A stretch of DNA of 64,000 bases. Origin: Microvirga terrestris (GTDB lineage: Bacteria > Pseudomonadota > Alphaproteobacteria > Rhizobiales > Beijerinckiaceae). Shown piece by piece: positions 60,688 to 64,000 of the stretch. The stretch is from contig NZ_JADQDN010000003.1 in NCBI RefSeq assembly GCF_015694425.1, forward strand, positions 186,001 to 250,000, read 5' to 3'. Made by a program: the position numbers and the translations under genes. The notes beneath the pieces were generated by a model, which did no database searches, was not told the origin of the DNA, and saw nothing but the letters and a program-made list of their open reading frames with translations. Position 1 is the stretch's first letter. Every line of letters begins with the position of its first letter.

Positions 60688-61578
60688 CTAATCCTTGCCA
60701 GGCTTGGATTCAGATTTGGGAACGCCTTCCTTCACGCCCAACGCATCGGCCAGCCGCACCTTGGCGGAGCCGGGGCGCAAGGGCTTTTGCTGGCTTTCAT
60801 GCGGCGTCCAGCCGGAGAGCCAGACGATCTCGAAGGTCGCCGGGATCCGGCCGTCAGGCTCACCGAAGCGCTCTGCGTAGATCTCTGCCGTCCGCATCAG
60901 GGTGGCGCGCCGCAGCGGGGTCCGGCGGCGGTCGTTCAGCGCGTTGGTCAGTCCCATCCGGCGCAGGTCGCGCATAAGCGCGAAGGCATTGGCATAGCGC
61001 ACCCGGACGATATCGGAATCCGTCACTGGCAGGGCAAAGCCAGCCCGCTGTAGCAGGCCGCCGATGTCGCGAAGATCTGCGAAGGGCGCCACCCGGGGGC
61101 TGACCCCGCCCTCCACCTCCGATTCGGCCTGGGTGAGGGACTGACGCAGCTCGGTGAGCGTGCTCCCGCCGAGCAACGCCCCGACGAAGAGGCCGTCGGG
61201 CTTGAGAGAACGCCGAATCTGAATGAGGGAGCCCGGCAGGTCGTTGACGGAATGCAGCGAGAGGAGCGACACGGCGAGATCGAAGCGCTCGCCCGAGAAC
61301 GGCAGCCGCTCCTCGTCGCCCAGGATGCTTCCCGGTTCCGGCACCGGCGACAGGCGGATCACCGTCCCGGCGCGCCCGCTCCGGCGTAGGGCTTCTGCCG
61401 CAACCGGAGTGGGGGTGCCTACGTCGAGCGCAAGCGGAAACTCCCGCAGCACGGTCGAGAGCCGCTCCTCCAGATCCTCGACAACGCGGACCAGCAGGAA
61501 ATCGGCATAGCCTTGGTGCAGCGCACGGAACAGGCGGCGACGGACGAGGGGACGGTCGAAGACGAGAGGCGTGCTCAT
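60688..61578 (-). CDS. NDUFAF5-like SAM-dependent methyltransferase
   Basis: 296 residues. Begins MSTPLVFDRPLVRRRLFRAL, the family entry (VFDRxLxRRR). The SAM loop is modified (LALDVGTPTPVAAEAL instead of GxGxG); LAVSLLSLHSVNDLPGSLIQIRRSLKPDGLFVGALLGG and the later FADLRDIGGLLQRAGFALPVTDSDIVRVRYANAFALMRDLRRMG are strongly like human NDUFAF5, a complex I assembly factor. Bacterial function not established; respiratory complex I maturation is plausible. Divergent from comF. Confidence 0.85.
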   Translation of the reverse strand: MSTPLVFDRPLVRRRLFRALHQGYADFLLVRVVEDLEERLSTVLREFPLALDVGTPTPVAAEALRRSGRAGTVIRLSPVPEPGSILGDEERLPFSGERFDLAVSLLSLHSVNDLPGSLIQIRRSLKPDGLFVGALLGGSTLTELRQSLTQAESEVEGGVSPRVAPFADLRDIGGLLQRAGFALPVTDSDIVRVRYANAFALMRDLRRMGLTNALNDRRRTPLRRATLMRTAEIYAERFGEPDGRIPATFEIVWLSGWTPHESQQKPLRPGSAKVRLADALGVKEGVPKSESKPGKD

Positions 61579-61638
61579 GAGGCGCTGGATATGGCGTGTG
61601 AATTCAGAAGAACCAAGAACTTTTTGGAGCACATGCCT

Positions 61639-61739
61639 GTCATCCCCGGCGGTTCCTCAGGACCGGGAAGGGGATCCACTCACACGCTCAGCGCTATGGA
61701 TTCCCTTCCCCTCCGCTGCGCTCCGGCTGGGAATGACAC
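61639..61739. repeat. Dispersed ~100-bp repeat, copy 2
   Basis: Inverted relative to copy 1 at 8579-8677. Its reverse complement reads TGTCATTCCCAGCCGGAGCG...GGATCCCCTTCCCGG... ...CCGGGGATGACA. It lies between the divergent NDUFAF5-like gene and comF. Confidence 0.85.
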
Positions 61740-61803
61740 CAGTGCTCGTAAATCCGGAGAATCCCTGCTCGTCCACTCCAGGTTCATCGGCTAAGCTTCG
61801 CCC

Positions 61804-62586
61804 ATGAGCGAGCCTCTCCACGTTGAGCCGATCCAACTCCGCGCCCGCCTCCGTCGTGGAGCGCAGGAGGCCTGGCGCTTGGCTCTGAGCCTTCTCTACC
61901 CACCGACCTGCATCGCCTGCCAAGCCGCCACGGGGGAGCCTCACAGTCTCTGCGCGACCTGCTGGTCGGGGGTGCGCTTTATCGAGCGCCCCTATTGCGA
62001 GCGGCTCGGAACGCCGTTTACGGTCGATCTCGGCCAGCCCCTGCTCTCGCCGGCGGCCATCGCAGATCCGCCGGTGTTTCAGCGGGCTCGAGCCGTCGCC
62101 GAATATGACGGCACCGCAAGCCTCCTCGTTCATCGCCTGAAATACAACGACCGCCTCGAACTCGCCCGCGCACTCGGCGGAATGATGACACGGGCCGGGG
62201 CAGAGCTTCTGGCGGAGGCGGATGTGATCGTGCCTGTGCCGCTCCACCGCTGGCGGCTCTGGTGGCGGCGCTTCAACCAGGCCATGGCACTGGCGAAAGC
62301 CCTCTCAACGGAGAGCGGGGTGCCTTGCGATCCTTTCCTGCTCGCTCGTGTCAAGCGCACCCGTCGACAGGTGGGGCTCACCAAGGCGCAGCGGCAGGAG
62401 AACCTGCAGGGTGCTTTCCGAGTGCCGGTAGACGCCAAGCCGCGGCTGCAGGGCAAGCGGGTGCTCCTCGTCGACGACGTGCTCACGACCGGGGCCACGG
62501 CCAACGCCGCCTCCCGGGCGCTCCTGCGCGGCGGGGCGGCCTCCGTCGACGTTCTGGCCTTCGCCCGGGTGGTGAAGGAGTTGTGA
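61804..62586 (+). CDS. comF: ComF family phosphoribosyltransferase-like protein
   Basis: 260 residues. N-terminal double zinc-finger (CIACQ and CATCW, LLYPPTCIACQ), RLKYNDRLELARALGGMM, VPLHRWRLWWRRFNQAM(A), and the PRPP-binding motif VLLVDDVLTTGATANAASRAL. ComF takes part in DNA uptake in transformable bacteria; its biochemical role is not settled. 51 bases upstream of grxC. Confidence 0.93.
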   Translation: MSEPLHVEPIQLRARLRRGAQEAWRLALSLLYPPTCIACQAATGEPHSLCATCWSGVRFIERPYCERLGTPFTVDLGQPLLSPAAIADPPVFQRARAVAEYDGTASLLVHRLKYNDRLELARALGGMMTRAGAELLAEADVIVPVPLHRWRLWWRRFNQAMALAKALSTESGVPCDPFLLARVKRTRRQVGLTKAQRQENLQGAFRVPVDAKPRLQGKRVLLVDDVLTTGATANAASRALLRGGAASVDVLAFARVVKEL

Positions 62587-62637
62587 AGGAGGTGCAAAGC
62601 TTCCTATATCCTCCCGACCACAGGAGAACTCTCTGCC

Positions 62638-62895
62638 ATGTCTGCCATCACGATCTACACGAAGAGCTGGTGCCCTTATTGCTCGGCCGCTAAGAAGCTC
62701 CTCACCGAGAAGGGTGCCGAATTCACCGAGATCGATATCGAGAAGAAGCCCGAAGCCAGGGCCGAGATGATTCAGAAGGCCAAGGGCCGCTCGACCGTGC
62801 CGCAGATCTTCATCGGCGAAAAGCATGTCGGCGGCTGCGATGACCTGTATGATCTTGATGACAGGGGCCAGCTTGAGCCGTTATTGCAGGCCTGA
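62638..62895 (+). CDS. grxC: Glutaredoxin 3
   Basis: 85 residues, single glutaredoxin domain with the dithiol active site WCPYCSAAK, the cis-Pro loop STVPQIFIGEKHVGGCDDL and GSH-binding residues. Reduces disulfides with glutathione. AGGAGAACTC ribosome site. Operon comF-grxC-nitrilase. Confidence 0.97.
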   Translation: MSAITIYTKSWCPYCSAAKKLLTEKGAEFTEIDIEKKPEARAEMIQKAKGRSTVPQIFIGEKHVGGCDDLYDLDDRGQLEPLLQA

Positions 62896-62911
62896 CGGAG
62901 ACCGATTACCC

Positions 62912-63775
62912 ATGACCCCAGCCCGCTTCACCGCCGCCTGCATCCAGATGCGCTCCGGGCGCGATGTCCTGAAAAACCGCGACGCTGCCGTGGCCCTCGT
63001 GCGCCAAGCGGCGGACCAGGGCGCGCATTTCGCCCAGACGCCGGAGATGACGTCGCTCGTCTGCCGGGATCGGGCCGAGCTATTCGAGAAGGTCGGGCCG
63101 GAGGCGCAGGATCCTGTACTGGCGGCGCTTCGCGAGGTGGCGCGGGAGCGAGGCATCCTGATTCAGATCGGCTCCATCGCCGTGAAGGAGGGCGACAAGG
63201 TCGCCAACCGGGCCTTCCTGATCGACCAGGGCGGCGAGATCATCACATCATACGACAAGATCCACCTCTACGACGTGGACCTACCGAACGGCGAGAGCTG
63301 GCGCGAATCGGCCACCTATACGGGCGGTTCCTCAGCTGTGGCCGCCGAGACGCCCTGGGGCTATCTCGGCATGACGATCTGCTACGACGTGCGCTTTGCC
63401 GCCCTCTACAAGGCGCTCGCCGAGAACGGAGCCTCATTCCTGTCAGCGCCGGCTGCCTTCACGAAGCAGACCGGCGAGGCGCACTGGCATATCCTGCACC
63501 GGGCGCGTGCCATCGAGACCGGCTCCTTCATGATCTCCGCCGCGCAAGCGGGACTCCACGAGGACGGGCGCGAGACCTACGGCCATTCGCTGATCGTCGA
63601 TCCCTGGGGCCGCATTCTGGCGGAAGGTGGCACGGAGCCCGGCGTGTTCCTGGCCGAGATCGACACCGCCCTCGTGGCGGAGGTGCGCGGCCGCATTCCG
63701 ACCCTCAAGAACGCCCGCCCCTTCAAGGTCGAGATCGTCCCCACCATCGAGACGGATCGGGCGGCCACCGCCTGA
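62912..63775 (+). CDS. Carbon-nitrogen hydrolase, Nit1/Nit2-like amidase
   Basis: 287 residues. Nitrilase-superfamily catalytic triad visible: Glu45 in QTPEMTS, Lys116 in SYDKIHLYDVD and Cys157 in MTICYDVRF. The KIHLYDVDLPNGESWRES stretch is typical of Nit1-type amidases acting on deaminated glutathione or omega-amides. Clustered with grxC, which supports a glutathione link. Start ATG 62912 (MTPARFTAACIQM). Confidence 0.92.
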   Translation: MTPARFTAACIQMRSGRDVLKNRDAAVALVRQAADQGAHFAQTPEMTSLVCRDRAELFEKVGPEAQDPVLAALREVARERGILIQIGSIAVKEGDKVANRAFLIDQGGEIITSYDKIHLYDVDLPNGESWRESATYTGGSSAVAAETPWGYLGMTICYDVRFAALYKALAENGASFLSAPAAFTKQTGEAHWHILHRARAIETGSFMISAAQAGLHEDGRETYGHSLIVDPWGRILAEGGTEPGVFLAEIDTALVAEVRGRIPTLKNARPFKVEIVPTIETDRAATA

Positions 63776-63819
63776 TCCCCTTCCCTTTCCAGGTATGAAT
63801 CCTTACGTCTCACCAGGAC

Positions 63820-64000
63820 ATGATCAAGTACGCCCTGGCCTGCGAGCAGGCCCATGAGTTCGAGAGCTGGTTTCCCTCAAGCGACGCGTTCGAGACGCAG
63901 CGCAAGCGCGGTTTCGTGACCTGTCCGTTCTGCAACTCGGCCAAGGTCGAGAAGCAGATCATGGCCCCGTCCGTCGCGCGCACGGACAAGGCGCCGGATG
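63820..64000 (+). CDS. DUF1178 protein (5' part, runs off the window)
   Basis: First 60 codons of a gene: MIKYALACEQAHEFESWFPS, then FETQRKRGFVTCPFCNSAKVEKQIMAPSVAR. This matches DUF1178: a C-terminal-fed zinc-ribbon-like CPFC motif. Begins 44 bases after the nitrilase stop, likely same operon. Function unknown. The remainder is outside the window. Confidence 0.88.
   Translation, partial: MIKYALACEQAHEFESWFPSSDAFETQRKRGFVTCPFCNSAKVEKQIMAPSVARTDKAPD

Overview
The window is a GC-rich stretch of alphaproteobacterial chromosome. Gene content points to the Hyphomicrobiales (Rhizobiales), most likely a Methylobacteriaceae/Microvirga-like genus. Supporting signs are an HWE-family histidine kinase, a poxvirus-type topoisomerase IB, a phaR/phaA/phaB polyhydroxybutyrate locus, a GH15-otsB-otsA trehalose operon, a CioAB-type bd oxidase and short palindromic dispersed repeats. 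This assignment is an inference from gene families; no rRNA or tRNA gene is present in the window to settle it. No prophage, insertion sequence, CRISPR array or integrase was found, so this is mostly core chromosome.

Layout. 1-7.0 kb: a divergent peptidoglycan-recycling locus. A dipeptide-type ABC importer (solute-binding protein and the start of a permease) reads left; anmK, a serine hydrolase, murQ, a BadF-type GlcNAc kinase and a PfkB kinase read right. A near-consensus parS site lies inside the serine hydrolase gene. 7.1-11.8 kb: HWE kinase, prfC, a very small ORF with an extreme ribosome binding site, and an M14/aspartoacylase-family protein. 11.8-17.7 kb: glucokinase, GH15 enzyme, otsB and a membrane-anchored otsA fusion, all leftward. 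18-22.3 kb: type I secretion ABC and membrane-fusion pair, divergent from a coiled-coil membrane protein. 22.3-27.9 kb: CioAB oxidase with a 40-residue DUF2474 subunit, an MBL-fold hydrolase, a small periplasmic protein, topoisomerase IB and a SemiSWEET. 28-36.8 kb: GT4 glycosyltransferase, ETF-beta methyltransferase, a Fur/Zur regulator, ispG, kup, GNAT, a short-chain prenyl synthase, mtgA and rpmF. 37-41.6 kb: a degenerate EAL protein and the PHB genes phaR, phaA and phaB. 41.7-50.6 kb: DMT exporter, GNAT, gloB, methyltransferase, accA, an L,D-transpeptidase-fold lipoprotein, cheZ-cheY and an ABC-F ATPase. 50.7-64 kb: secA, a parvulin, argJ, two paralogous small secreted proteins, mutT, DMT exporter, thioesterase, Fe-type alcohol dehydrogenase, DUF427, an NDUFAF5-like methyltransferase, comF, grxC, a nitrilase-family amidase and the start of a DUF1178 gene.

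How the genes may work together. The left end can import and salvage cell-wall sugars: anhydroMurNAc to MurNAc-6-P (AnmK), to GlcNAc-6-P (MurQ), with GlcNAc entering through the BadF kinase. The importer and murQ share an operator-like motif. The ots operon contains trehalose synthesis (OtsA, OtsB), a GH15 enzyme that may hydrolyse trehalose, and glucokinase to recapture glucose, which would make a closed trehalose cycle. The phaA/phaB pair makes 3-hydroxybutyryl-CoA under the PhaR regulator. The rest is mainly independent housekeeping units separated by clear intrinsic terminators.

Most unusual features: the parS-like site, the anmK/murQ operator motif, the 24-codon ORF at 10.5 kb, the membrane-sensor/OtsA fusion, the tandem secreted paralogues at 56-57 kb, and two dispersed repeat families.
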